Part shown: positions 39,770 through 53,400 of the stretch, in pieces
Position numbering within the stretch: the stretch's first letter is position 1
How the letters are laid out: each line of letters starts with the position of its first letter
Assembly: GCF_018320785.1 (NCBI RefSeq)
Contig: NC_054866.1
Coordinates: 8,524,487-8,588,486, forward strand
DNA length: 64,000 nucleotides
Origin: Cheilinus undulatus
Taxonomy: Eukaryota > Chordata > Actinopteri > Labriformes > Labridae
Direction: 5' to 3'
The notes under the pieces: generated by a model
The model's database searches: none
What the model saw: only the letters and a program-made list of their open reading frames with translations
Told to the model about the DNA's origin: nothing
Position numbers and translations under genes: made by a program

Positions 39770-40460
39770 AAAATCCTGGAAGAGGACTTCATTTGGCCTG
39801 GGACAGAAGAAGCCTTTGCTCACCTCACTACAGCCTGCACTTCCTTTCACCTTGGTAGTCCCACATCCATACCATCCTCTATCTCTAACCCTGAGTCTGA
39901 GTGAGTCTTAAATGCTCTTTAACCCCTTGCTTGGATGCTTTGAGTTGTCCCTATCTTTTCCTGACTGAACCCTTCGACAAACTTTTCCTGCTCCCCACAA
40001 ATGCTCAAGTGTTAGTAACCTATTTCTAAGCTGTTCTTGGTGAGTATTAAGTAGCCTTCCTCCACTGCTTTCTAAACTGTCTCCTCTCCTTGACCAACTT
40101 CTCTTTCTCTTTCTGTCATCTAGATCTTAGTGACAGCACTCTCCTAACCCTGTTTCCATCATTAACTCTGAATCTTTCTATGTCATATGCATAAATATCA
40201 TCCCCTATAGTGTTGGGTTCATCTACTGCTGTTTATTTAATCCCCTCTGACCACATTAACAGGTGCCTGTTTACTGCCGCCCACTCCTTCTGGTGACTTG
40301 CCCAAGGTCAGCTCAAGCTTTGTGCTCAAAGGTTCTCACTCTGGAGGGCTGGCCTCAGTGTCATCCACCCTTCCCCCTATGCCACCCCCTCCTTCCCAGT
40401 GCCAGGGTTACTGATATCCTGCCAGCTGTGGTTTTCTACCTGCTGTTGTACTTCAGCTGA
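39770..40460. repeat. Upstream block shared with 16856-17660
   Basis: Same ordered pyrimidine-rich words as 16856-17660. See that entry for the two possible explanations. Confidence 0.55.
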
Positions 40461-42954
40461 CTGACTCGACTGACTTCTTAGGAAGAACTAAGCGATGTAG
40501 CCACTCTTCACTCCTTTTAACACACACTTCATTCACCTCTACTGTGTTCTAGTGCCTTTGATTGATGTTAATTTCTGCCAGCTACAGGCGGGGTTGAGAC
40601 ACACTTTTAAATATCAAATTTAAGACCTGAACTAAGAAAAAATAATCCCACTTATTGGGAGATTTCTCAGTACACAATCCAGACAGAATTTTCCGATTTA
40701 ATGTTCTGTTTATGAAATGTCAGATGATAAAGGAGATTTTCGGTCACAAATGCTATTCTATCTATAAACTGTAATCTGATATTAATCATTTCATGCTTTT
40801 TAGCAGGTGTACTGAACTGATTGTAGCCATTAGAAAAGGAGAATAACTCTTTTGTGGAGGAAGATTGTCAAAATAATGGTGGCCTGTTGGAAGCGGACAA
40901 CTTGGTATCCCTGAGGTTTAGACTTGGATCAGTGCTTCACAACAGTACAGGATTTTTTAAATCACAATGATTGAGAAGGGGATCTAGGGGTCTTGCCCCA
41001 GGAAATTTTTAGCATCCAAGACTAAATTTCCTGCATTTTGGTGATTTTTAAATGAGATAATGGTAGAAATTCAGTTAGAAACACAAGATTATTGATTCGC
41101 TCACACTAGTCTGGCCAGGAAGGGTTAATTATAGTAACGCCAGAGTCACATTTACAGTCTTTATGTACATATCATTTGTTTTAAGCCATATGTTGAATTA
41201 TTTTCCTGATCATTGGCTGCAGGTGTCAACAACTGACCTATGCTAAGTCCCGCCCTCAAACACGATGTGCCAATCACAGTGCATATAGCCATTCCATACG
41301 CTCAGACATACTCTGCCCGGACGTCCATTGAAATGCATTGCAGAAAGTCAGTTTTCGTTTGTTTTATGAGTTTTTTTTTTTGAGATTTTAAGTTTAAAAA
41401 TAGTCAAACGGTGTTCATGGGGTACATGCAACTCCGACACAAGGTATCACAAGGTGTATTTTTTACCCTTTCCTAAGCCACATCTCAACCGATAAAAACT
41501 GTCTTCTTTGGATAAAGTTGTGCAGTAGACCAACTAGATGTGAATAAAATTAACAAGGATGTCTACATCTGTTCTAAGGTAAGTCAACATGATATTTGAG
41601 GCAACATATTGTCACTTTGCTGGAAAGCAGGACTTGACATTTACACCCGCCAACTAGCCACATGCGGGTGGATTTTGGCTGTGGCGGGTAGCAGCGTGAC
41701 TCTAACTAGCCACGATGGCGGGTTGAATTTATCAGTGTCACAATGCTTCACTCTGAAAATGCTTGTCAGTTAGCCCATATGATTTAGGCTTGTTACAGAG
41801 AGGCATTTTGGCACATAAAAGCCTCAAATTTCCCCCAAAACAACTGAAAAGTGGCTGGTCTCGTCATCCATTCGTACATTTTTACGCAGCGCCAAGGGCT
41901 TTCATGCTGTATGACACACATAAATGCGACACTCACACACATAGACGGACACACACTCGCACTGGTGTGTTGGTAATTCAGACTGAAGGCTTCTATCTGT
42001 TTAGGGAAAAAGTTTCAGAATGTTGGAGGATAAACTCAGACCTGAACTTTATCCTTCTGCTTTAAAGCGCCTCTCTCTCCAAGGAGGATCAGCGCGTCAG
42101 CGCCGTGTGTGCTCCAGCTGTGTGTCTCACTTGTGCGAGCCAGGGTGTGCAGTGTGTCTAAATATCATTTGAGTAATACTCCATCTATATTCTTTGTTTG
42201 TTGAGGGCGTTCTAAATTATAAAACCTCCGCATAGTTATAAAATAATACAGATATTTTTACTTTACAGGGTCTTCAATGAATCAGACTGAGCCCTGATGA
42301 CAAACTTCAAACAGTTTTAGTAAGAGCAACATTAACATTCAGACCTGATCCCAACACAGCTGTCTAACTCGGTTCTTCTTTGGAGCTAACAGGATAAGGT
42401 TCTCTGAAAAAATGTCTGCAATCATTTATCCCCAATGTGTTTATAACTCTACGTTATTCACACTGTGTTGGCATTGATGCGTGTAAATCCTGTGTGGAGG
42501 ATATATATAGGTCAGACGTGAACTCATGGGGTGGCTTATAAGGCATATTTGACTATGCCCTAAATGGTTTCTCCAAAGCCCTGAATCTTTTAGTTTGATA
42601 AAAATGTGCTACTGTTATGATTGATAAATGTAAAAAGAAAAAGCCTGGATGAGGATAAACAAATGGACCCTGCTGATCACAACATGGAAATTGCATTCTT
42701 GTTGCCAAATAAAATGTGTAGATTTATTAAAGTGTAAACACATACTACAGAATAAATCAAACCTAGATATTAATATTTCTGTATTTTCATAAATATTTAA
42801 TTGTCTACTAGTATAACCTCACATTTAGCTCTATGGTGTTGTTTTTTAAAGAATTATTCCTATGGTAACATTTTACAAAAAATTCTAACCCTATATGTGT
42901 TAGCAGTATGTTATGTAGCTTTAAATAAAGATATGTTCTGTATTAGTTAAATCT

Positions 42955-43405
42955 CATCAATCAATGGAAGGAATATGGCACATGTGTAAATCTGCCTAGA
43001 TCAGACAGTCTTCACAAAGTGAGTGAGCGTGTAAGAAGGAGACCAGTGAGAGAGACCACCAAGACATCTATGACTACTCTGAAGGAGTTAAAAGCTTCAG
43101 CAGCTGAGATGGGAGAGACTCTGCAGACAACAACTGTTGCCTGGGTTCTTCACCAGTCAAAGCTTTACTGCTCAAACTCTGTCACGTTCCTCATGCAGCG
43201 TGACAGAGTTTGAGCAGTTTTGCAAAGAATGGAGTCAAATGGCAGTGTCCAGATGTGCAAGCCTGATTGAGACCTATTCACTCAGACTCAGTGCTGTGAT
43301 CGCAGCCAATAGTGCGTCTACTAAATACTGACTGAGGGGGGTGAATATGTATGCAATCACTTATTTTTCATAATTTTTTTTTTTCATTGGCATTACTGTG
43401 TAGAA
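42955..43405 (+). pseudogene. Internally deleted Tc1-like element
   Basis: The first part encodes VRRRPVRETTKTSMTTLKEL, KASAAEMGETLQTTTVAWVL and HQSK, like a Tc1 transposase N-terminus. A breakpoint at about 43170-43205 leads straight to the C-terminal ASLIETYSLRLSAVIAANSA STKY* (43329). The catalytic core is missing. A palindrome-like GCTCAAACTCTGTCACG / CGTGACAGAGTTTGAGC marks the junction. Confidence 0.8.
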
Positions 43406-43529
43406 CTGAGGCCTATCAACACCAAGGTTATAATAGTTTTGGATTTTTCATTAGTGTCATTATATATAATTTATATTGACCATGACCGATCTATAAAATC
43501 AATAAAAGGGTAAAACTTAATATAGGCAC

Positions 43530-43682
43530 CATGTTTGTTTACAGAATTAAATGGTAGCACTGAACAAGCTTCAAGTTAAAATGTGGACCATATTCAATTT
43601 AGAGTTTAGAATTTCCTGCGGGCCAATCAAAAATGTGCCGCAGGCCAAATTTGGCCCCTAGGCCATAGTTTGGACACCCTTG
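43530..43682. mobile_element. hAT right-end fragment
   Basis: GCCGCAGGCCAAATTTGGCC and CATAGTTTGGACACCCTTG match the right end of the hAT at 34522-36293. The left end was not found. Confidence 0.6.
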
Positions 43683-43959
43683 TTGTAGAGCATCTAATTT
43701 TTGTTACATCTTTTTCAGTCCTGTGCAGCAGTCACCTCTTTCTGTCTACTACTAATACAGCTGTTTTTAGTTTAGCTGTATTTTTGAGTGTAGTCACACC
43801 ATGAAAGCAGGAGAATAAATGAAGTTTGGTAGTTCTGTGATAGGATCACTACAGCACACATGTTTTTCCATCACTGTTTTGCACTGTCACTTCTTTTATC
43901 TGGTTATAAAAGCTGTGCTCACACATTAGAAGAGGACTTCAGTGGAGTTGATATAGTCT

Positions 43960-43965
43960 TTTATT
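43960..43965 (-). terminator. Candidate poly(A) signal of the guanylyl cyclase gene
   Basis: Minus-strand AATAAA about 525 bases past the proposed stop at 44489. The interval 43966-44488 has no recognisable repeat, as expected for a 3' UTR. Confidence 0.4.
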
Positions 43966-44488
43966 TATGTTCTAGTAGTAATAAATATGTGCAGCAATTG
44001 TCTTTATCGTGATAGTCATAAACAATAGCAGCCATTGTCTACCTCTTGGTCTCATAACATAGAGTATAATAATCAGCCACAGCTTAGTATCAGCCTCAGT
44101 CCCAGGTTACATCTTGAAATAGGCATTTGGGGTGTTGTCCTGAATTGTTTGACCACTCAGTGGCCAGTTAGTGCAAAGAACAGTGAATGAGTTCGTCCCT
44201 CATTCAGGAGCTGTGCAGCATCACTGTGCAACTGGCAGCAGGGACATAGGAAAGTAATGCGCCAGTCCTCATTACATTAGCACCGTCATGTTCTGCTGCG
44301 CTGGCTGCAGGCAGATTAGCTGTTCGATGGACAATCCTCTTAAACAAGTCTGCATTAAGCCACAGTGAGAGGCTCTCTGTTCTCATGCCCCTCCCCGCTC
44401 TCTGTCTCTTTCTTTCTCTCGATAAATCTTCCTCTCATGTACTCCTCTGCTTTTGCCACATGCGTATCTCGACTTCTTTTCCTCTCCT

Positions 44489-47400
44489 TCAGACTTTTTT
44501 GTTGACCCTGCGAAAAATAGTCCTGATTTCCTGCGTCACCATCTCCTGCCAGTTTGACCTAGAGGAAAGAAAGGGTGGATTAGAGGCCGATAATGTATTT
44601 GTTTATGGTGCAAAGCTTCGTGATTCAAAGCCATGAAAACACAATGAAGCATACCGTACAGCAGACATAAAGACATGAAAAGCTGCCAGAAACAAAGCAA
44701 AATAAATGAGTTAATCATGAAAATGTCCCAGCCAGCAGCAATAAATGTGAATGAGCAAAACAAGAAGGGCTTTTCCCAATCTGCTTAAGAAGATGTAAAG
44801 GTGATGAGATCAAGAGATTAATGAGACTTATAGATCACAGAGCAATCAATACGACTCAGTAATCAATGAGACAAAACTGCACGTGCAGACTCAGCTGACA
44901 GCCACAGTCAGTACGTTTACATGCACTTAGAAGACAATGAATTATTGTTGTTTATTATGAGATACACACACATTCTGACATTAAATGTCTTCCAGATCTC
45001 TTAGAAATGTTGGGACAGGAGCATGTTTACCACTGTGTTATATAACCTTTACTTCTGACAACACTCTGCAAGCATCTGGGGACTGAAGACGCTAACTGTT
45101 GAACATTGAAAAGGGAATTCTTTCCCATTCTTGCTTGATTTACAGATTAGGTTGCTCAACAGTGCAGGGTTTCTATTGTCAAGTTTTGGGCTTCATAGTG
45201 TACAGTACATTTTTATCAAGAGGCTGCATACAGGTACCCTCACTCTTTGACTGTGAAGCCATGCCGTTGTAACTCTTGCAAAATGTTGCTTGGCATTGCT
45301 GAAATAAGCAGGGACATCCCTGAAATGATGCTGTGTGGATGGAAACATGTTGCTTCAAAAACTTGTATGCACCTCTGAGTAATAATGGTGCCTTCACAAA
45401 AGTGTAACCTCCAATTTCCACATACAACTGCTGCAAGGTTAGAATAGTTTTGGATTTTTATTTTGTCTTTACTCTTTGTTTTAAATTTCAGTTTAGTTTT
45501 TTTAAAGTTTTTTCTTTTGGCTTCTTAGTTTAGTCTAGTTTTTATTTTGCAGAAATGCATTGTTTCAGTCTAGTTTTTATACATTTCAGTTTTAGTTTTA
45601 GTCTTATTGGCAATAAGGGGAACTTGTTAGGGGCGAGACCTAAAAGGGCTCTTCACTTCTCTCTTTATTTATTCAATTTTTATGTTTGTATACAACTCAA
45701 GACCCCAAATCACCACTGTATAAAGTATTTCCAATCAAAATCAGGTGATTTTACACTCTTCAGGCATGGGTGTCCATCTGAGTCACTTTGCTGCTGTCAA
45801 AGACTAAAACTAAGCAGATTTTGTCTCTAACTTTATTTTACTTTAGTTAGTTTTGTCAGCACATTGTACTGCTGAGCAGATTGCTCCCTCTCTAGTCCAT
45901 CTACAGTTTATGGGAGATACATTGCAGGCTTGTTTTTGGCACTGGCAACAGCCAAACTACCCTGTAGCACAAGCAAAAGGTCATTGGGAGGTCAGTGGGT
46001 TTGCCACTTATGTGGAAAGGTTAACTTTTGAGGCAAAAAGCCAAACAGTTTTACATGAAACCGCTGATTTTTTTCTAGCAAAAATTAACCTTTTAGCTCC
46101 ATAATGAACTCACCTATGGTGGAAGCAGTAAAATCATGGAATTATGTTGAAATGAACGGTAAATCAACCCCCAAAAGGCGAAATAATCATTGGGGCCAGT
46201 TGGTAAATCAAACTGTTGCTAAAGTCAGTGGGGAGAAGAGCTGTCTAGTTCTCCTAAACTACCGCTATAGCTGTAACCTTGCTCATCTCTTACAACCACC
46301 ATTATTCAACCAAACCCTAACTTTTATCTACTGCCTTGTTCTCTGCGAAGGACACTGATCGGTCATTTCAGGTTCTTGACTTCATCCTTCTGAACAGAAA
46401 GTGCCAAATAAAAAGACAATATTTAAAGACTGAGCCCTGAAAAAGGTTTTTGCTCTGCTTGCCCATGGGTTTTATTCTAGTATTTTAAGATGGTCAAAAC
46501 AGATTTACATAAATAAAACAAATAAGTATCTGACACTTGCATGCTGTTAGGACATGGTGTAACTTGTTATCAGGGGGCAATTTGCCACCGACTAGTTAAA
46601 TGGCCTTAGCTGTACAGTAATTGTGGATCTACTTTACTATGTATGTAAACGTACTGAGTGGCATCTCCACAACACAACAGCATGCAGGACTCTACCTCCT
46701 GTTTGGACTAAGACGGTCAAGCCTTTTTCTCAGCTTTTTTTCTTCTGTAGGCAGCTATATCCTCAGGGTTCAGCCCATGATTGTCTTCCCTAAAGCAACA
46801 TTCAGAGAGTTGCATTTTGCATGAGTGGAAGTTAATCAATGGCAGGAGACAGTTACATACAAAATAACACTAGTTAGATGTAACATCCCCATAAAACACA
46901 CATTCAACATAGGGAACAATGGGCCTCAGTCACCAACAGTTCTTAGGAGGAAATTTGTTCTTAAAACACTTACCCTGGTGTTAAGAGGCTTCTGGCATTT
47001 GTTTAAGTTGTTTTTTTTAATGTGGGGCTGTCCTTTGCAAAAACAAAATATTCAAACACTCGTGAGCACTCAAAGGCCCCATCCACACAGAGACGAATTC
47101 AGGGGTATATGTAAAAGTTTTTTGTCATATCGGCGTTTCACCCACATGGAAACGGCCGGGGAGGCCGTAAACGTTACTTTTGGAAACCGGGCCCCAGAGT
47201 GGACAAATATGTAAACAACTACTGTTTCATCTCTGTGTGGACAGCCAACCTAATCTTTCTTGAAATGTTTACATCATACATAGTAACAGTGGGGTGCACA
47301 GACTTTTTCAAGGGCAGGGGCGAAAAGAAAAAAAGGACACATACAGCGCGTTCTCGCCACTGAACAGAAGGCACTAAAGTTTCGCGTGTTTTCGAGGGCA

Positions 47401-50400
47401 CTTTAGACATGTTTATATGTTATACAAATGGCACATTATATAGCCTTGAAACAGACTAACTAGACAGACTACTCAAGTTAGTTTGTAGTTAGGATCAGCA
47501 TCCACAAGAACTGTGTAGATTCAACGTTGGACTGTGAAGAACACACAGAAATAAATAAATAAATCCCTAGGGGGTCTGGGGGTAACCTGACACGCCAATA
47601 AAGCTTCAATAGGAAAGGTCTGAGAAAAGGCAGAGGCTTTGAAAAAAAACCCGGAGTATGATTGGGTGAATGTTCTGTGTGTCGCATCTCTACGGGCCAA
47701 TCAGAGCAACAAAACACGTGACGTAGTCACTATCGAGCTGCGCGTGCGTAGCTACTGAGGAATAACGCGAAACGTGGCGACTATGGACATGTAAGTACTC
47801 GACTTGTCGTTTTTGAAAAGAAAACAACTCACTGCTGTTCTTTATTCTTCTTTTAATGAAGAAATGTTGTCAAGTTCCGATAAAACGGGCGCTTTAGCAG
47901 CATCCATGCTAATCTCTTCCTCCATAACTGCACCAGCTCTTGCTGCTGCTTGTTTACATCACGACTCTGCTGCACCTGAAAGTACTGCCCCTCATTGCTG
48001 ATTGGTCCTGTCACTTTCTAACCGGGCCCAAACGTTTCAGATGGGAGCTTTGCAAGATGGATTCGCTAGTGAAAAACAAGGAAAAGGGCGTATCCATCTG
48101 CTTTACAAGGTTAGTCTGGGGGTCTTCCCCAGAAGATTTTCAAGTTAGTAGATTCCATTCCTGTATTCTAGTGCATTTTAATACCATATTAGCACCAGAT
48201 AATCCAAACTGGTTCTGTGAGATATAGTTCTAACTCAATATAGATACAAAAAAGGGGCCAAACATAAAAGTCATGCAACAGTAATGTTTCATAGTATTTC
48301 TCGGTCCTAATGGTCTTCTGGAGTTTAGTGTGTTTTCTTCACCCAAGAGGGCAGTTTAGCACATGTTCTGGCTCCAAAAAGGGCACTTTAGCATGTGTTT
48401 TGGCACCCAAGAGGGCACTTTAACACACGTTTTGCCTCCCAAGAAGGCACTTTAAGACGCATTTTTCAACAATTGGGCCGCAAGGGGGGGGGGGTTGACC
48501 CCGCACACCAGTGTATGCACCACTGAGTGTATGTGCTGTTACTTGTCCAGGTGACACTGCAGCACCAACGCCATCATTCTTCCTTTCTTTACTTTGTTCT
48601 GTGCTTTTCATTGATGATCTTCAGAAGGCTGAATGAAAAATCACACGTTCTGTCTAGAGGTTGTGTGGCGTCCCAGACATGGTCTTGACTGTCATTCATT
48701 AAGACACAATACATAAGATAAAATGATCGATTTTCAGGGCCAAACCCTTACCAATGCCGGATCTTGCTATAACGTGAAATTTCTTAAGAACAAATTTAAA
48801 AAATCTCTTAAGAAGATTCTGGTGAATGAAGCCCAATGAGAACAGCAGATAGTTTAAGATCACTTAGATTTCAATAAAACAGGGGATCTATGGTATCATA
48901 CAAATGGGCTACAGCATAATAATCTATTGCACACATGTATTAAGGATTTTGACACATATACAGTGCTAATATAAAAATATCAAGCTTACCCTGGTTTAAT
49001 CTCTGGAGGTTTTGGCAAAGGTTTAGTGAAGTCTGCTTTCCCCACAAGCCAGTAAGTCTCCTCAATACCTTTACCCTAAAGAACAGAGAAGGCACATGTC
49101 AAAGAGTGACCAATATGTCCTAAAAAGAAAATGCAGCGGTTAAACTGATCATTGAGAGTTCTTACCTTCAGCTCTGTCTTGCCTCTGACTTCTATTTTAT
49201 AACCCTCATTAAGTGAAGAGAGGATTTCCACAGTGCTCATATTTACATGGATTCTATAAGCTAAGGGACACCAAGACAAAGAGGAGAAAGCATTTAATCA
49301 ATAAACATAACACAATATGACCTAAAGTGGTCTGTATGTGAGGAGAGTACTTACGCAGCCCAGTGGATTCCATGCGAGACGCAGTGTTGACGGTGTCTCC
49401 AAAAAGGCAGTATCGTGGCATAGTCAGACCCACCACCCCGGCAACACAAGGGCCTGAACATGGGACAAAGAGAGGTGTGTTTTAACTTTAAAAATGGATC
49501 AAACAGAATGAGCTGTACTCATTTTCTTTTAGTTTTTGACAAGCTTAGTGTTTCCCAGCATGCAGCAGCATGACCATTCATATTGGAAAGTCAATACTAA
49601 TCCATTTTGCGATTTATTTTTGGGCTCTTCTGCTTTGAAGAAGGGCAGTGGGTAGAGTTTGAAAACGAGAAGAGAGGGTGGGCAATAACATGCAGGAAAA
49701 TGGGCAACAAATAAAATTTGAACCTGGGCCATCCATGTGCATGGGTCACAACCTTACACTGGGCCATCAGCACCCCCAGTCCATGCAATCTAAAGGTGAA
49801 ACGCAGCAGCTCATCTATTTTCAAAACAATGGTTAAACTTTTTATCTGTTGGGAGCGCTTTCATATTAAAATATTCCCATCATGCACACTTACACATAAT
49901 ACCAGCATTGCCGCGTTGCAATTTGGTTTTCATAAACATGAAACCGTGGTATTTTGGATTGGGTGCCCGTGGTAAAGCCAGGTGATTTCTGATAAGGATG
50001 GAAAAAAAGAGACTTGGGAAGTACTCTCTGCTGAGTATCAGCTCACCATCCTTTACTGTAGACTGCCCCTTGCCACAGACTTGAAGTCAATCACTCAGTG
50101 AATAACTTCACTCATGGTGCAGGCATGTTTAATATCGAAAAAACAAAAATCTCCTAGAAACATGAGCAGTGTTGGGGGTAACATTACTTTGTAACGCATT
50201 AGAGTACTCAGATAACCTCTTTGTTGTAATGAGTAACGTAACACTTAAGTTCTTAAAATTCAAGTTATTAGTTACATTTTCATAAAAGTAATCAGTTACT
50301 AAAAGGAAAATCCCCAATTTCCTCCCATTTCTGCTGTGGCTTCAAAAAGAGAGAAAGAAGATAAGGAAGCTCCTCCAAGCATCTTCATTGTTTCCTGTAT

Positions 50401-53400
50401 TCACTGCCACATAGCGCTGTGGCAGAGAGAGGTGAACATCCGTGCTAATATGCACGCATCCCTAGCTTGATGAGCCTGTGAGATAACAGAGAGGGCAGCA
50501 TGGCAGTGTGGAATCATCCCCTTTATGTTGGATTTTTGGATAAAGAGACAAGAGGTAACCTGGCACGCCAGATGGATGTGTTTCACACATTTATCTGGAA
50601 AACCACTCATACAGAGCATTTGGGAAAGGGCAGAGCCTTTGAAAAAAACTTGAAGGGTGATTGGATGAACATTCTGTCTGTCACATCTTTATGGGCCAAC
50701 AAGAGCAACCAAACAAGTGACGTAGCCGCTATCAAGCTGAGGACTAAACTCCATAGGGAACTGCATAATGCAAACCATGGCAACTGTAGGAATGTCAGTA
50801 CACGACTTTTGTCGTTTTTGAAAAGAAAACAACTCACTGCTGTTCTTTGTTCTTCCTTTAACGAAGAAATGTCAAGTTCTGATAAATCACATAAGACACA
50901 TTCATTGCACAGGTGATTTCAGTAATTGTGAGACTACTAGCACCAAAAGGCTGGAATTAAATGAAGTCAGTCACTTTAAAGAGGGCGAATATTAATGCAG
51001 TCATTTATTTCACCTTAAATATTTTTGTTTAATTGACATTACCTTGTAGAAATCTGTTCTTGCTTTGACTTTAAGGATTTTTTTTTGTAAATAAAGACAA
51101 ATTATATTGACCATGAGTGTTCATAAAATCATTAAAAATGTAAAACACCCAAGGGGTGAATTCTTCTTACAGGCACTGTAAACAAAGGAACAAAACAAAC
51201 GGGAAGAAGAGGAAGAAGTAAAGATTTACTCATTACTGTTTTTCATCGTAATCTCACAATCAGTCGCAAAATAAAAACTAAACTAGACTAACAAAGCAGC
51301 ATTAAAAATAATCACGACTAGACTGAAACGGACAACCAAAAGTTAAAATGAAACTGATAAGAAATCCAAAATGGTTATGACATTGCTTTTGGGATAATAG
51401 GAGGTACAATCCAACACAGTCAAGTGAGGCAGTAATCAAAAAATGTTACTTTTTTTATAAAAGGCACCAGTCAAACTTTGACTAGAGTTGGATTGACAGC
51501 AGTTGACTTTGACCAAAACCAATTCAAACGACACAAACAAACTGTGGTGTTGAAATCCTTCCTACAGTCTCCCTTGTTTTCACTATGATGAACAACTTAA
51601 GACAAGAAACAAGTAAGTAAGGTAAGGAGTGTGATAAGGACTCACCTGAGTGGATTCCTATCCGTATCCTGATGGGCACATCTGGCATGTGCCTCATCCG
51701 GAAGGTTCCTACAGAGCTGAGGATGTTCAGAGACATGTTGGCAATCTCGGCAGCGTGCTTGTTGCCATTTTTCTTTGGCAGGCCTGATGCAACCATGTAG
51801 GCATCACCAATGGTCTCCACCTGAACATCACCAACAAACGTGTTAATGTAACATTACATCAAACAGAAAGGGGCCCTTTCTGATGAAGCCGGTCACTTTA
51901 ATTTGGAATATTATTTAGTAATCAGAGGAGTATGGTATACTAAAATAATCTACTGTATGTGGTTGTTTATAGGTGTGATGGATGCATAGATTGTGGATGC
52001 TTCTGTTGTGATCTTGAAACATTTGTAATAAAAAGAACCATAACTTTCTATCAATGTATGACATAATACTTAAACACCATTCATTACGATAATCACAATA
52101 ACGAAGAGAAAACACAGTCCAGGGGTGGACCGTCAGACTTTCAGCATGTTGCAACTAACAGATCAGCTTCTATTAATGTTATGAATAACAGATTCATGGT
52201 TAACAGTTGTTTCTGATAACCCCCTCTAAATCTAACAAAATACCTAACCTAAAATTTCAAAAACATTTCTGTTAACTTTAACAGAAATAAAAATCAGGCT
52301 TTACATAAAAAGCTGACCTGAAACAGTTTTGGGTTCATACAAAATTACTAAAACAAAAATAATTTAAAGACAAAATGCCTTTAGTTGACTGACACATCTT
52401 CCACAAGGAAGACTACAGACTAGGACTACTTGAAACTAGATCTTAGATGAAAATAAAGACTAAAATATTAGTGATGGACTGTTGAATATTCTAAATCCAT
52501 GATATTTCTCCATAGGGAATGTCAACATATTTATAAGTATATTTTAAATCCCTTAAAGTATTGATAGTGCATTATTAAGGGTGTTTACATTTATATTAAT
52601 TTTATAATTTACTGATTAAATTAGTTCAAAGAAAATAGAAAGCATGACTCAAAGTGAAGATTAAAAGTACAGATTTTTCTATTGACGAAAAGTAGACTAA
52701 AATGTTTTGGAGTTATTGTCAAATAAAGGTTTTAAATGACTAAAATGTGAGTAAAACTGAAAGTCATTTTAATCTAAAAACTAAAAGTAAGACTAAAGTT
52801 AACACTGGTCTCAGGCACAGGGTTTTATACTCTATATTATTATGAGTCTGTTCGTTGCAGATGTTGATATATGATGATATATCTTTGAATTCCTTAGGGT
52901 TCTTTTGAAGACCTCACTTGAGGTCTCTTTCTGAATCACAGATACCAAAACAGGTTTTAATAAACCCAGAGACCACTGGTCATCAACTGGTGGCCTGAGG
53001 GGTCAAATCAGGCCCCCCCAAAGCTTCCCGTCTGGCCCCCAGAAGATCATTTAATTCAGAAAAGCAGGAAAAGAAAATGTGGTTTTAAGAGTATTTTTTG
53101 GCTTCAAATGTCTACAGCTGTTAAATCAACCCCCAAAGCAATTAATATTCAAATAGTTTTAGATTGACTACAGAAATTCACTTGTCAGCTATTATTAGTT
53201 GGTGTTAAAACTGGCAAAAATGAACGGATAAAGTGGCAAAAAGGGGTTAAAGAGTGGCATAAATTGATGATAAGCGTCCAAAATGGTTGTAGAGTGGCAA
53301 AAAGGGACAACAACTTGCAGGAAAGTGGTGGAAATGGTTAAAATGTGGCAAACCATTCATATTAAAGGGAAAAAGGGGCAAAAAGTATATCAAAAATGGG

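Larger units (their letters stand above)
37256..42950. other. Intergenic between MMP gene B and the cyclase, repeat-rich
   Basis: No host gene found. Holds a dispersed-element copy (37590-38465) and the upstream block at 39770-40460. 38800-39240 is AT-rich and unassigned. A GC-richer stretch at 41640-41720 has repeated GCGGGTGG/TGGCGGG and CTAGCCAC words of unknown origin. Short open frames show no domains. Confidence 0.5.
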
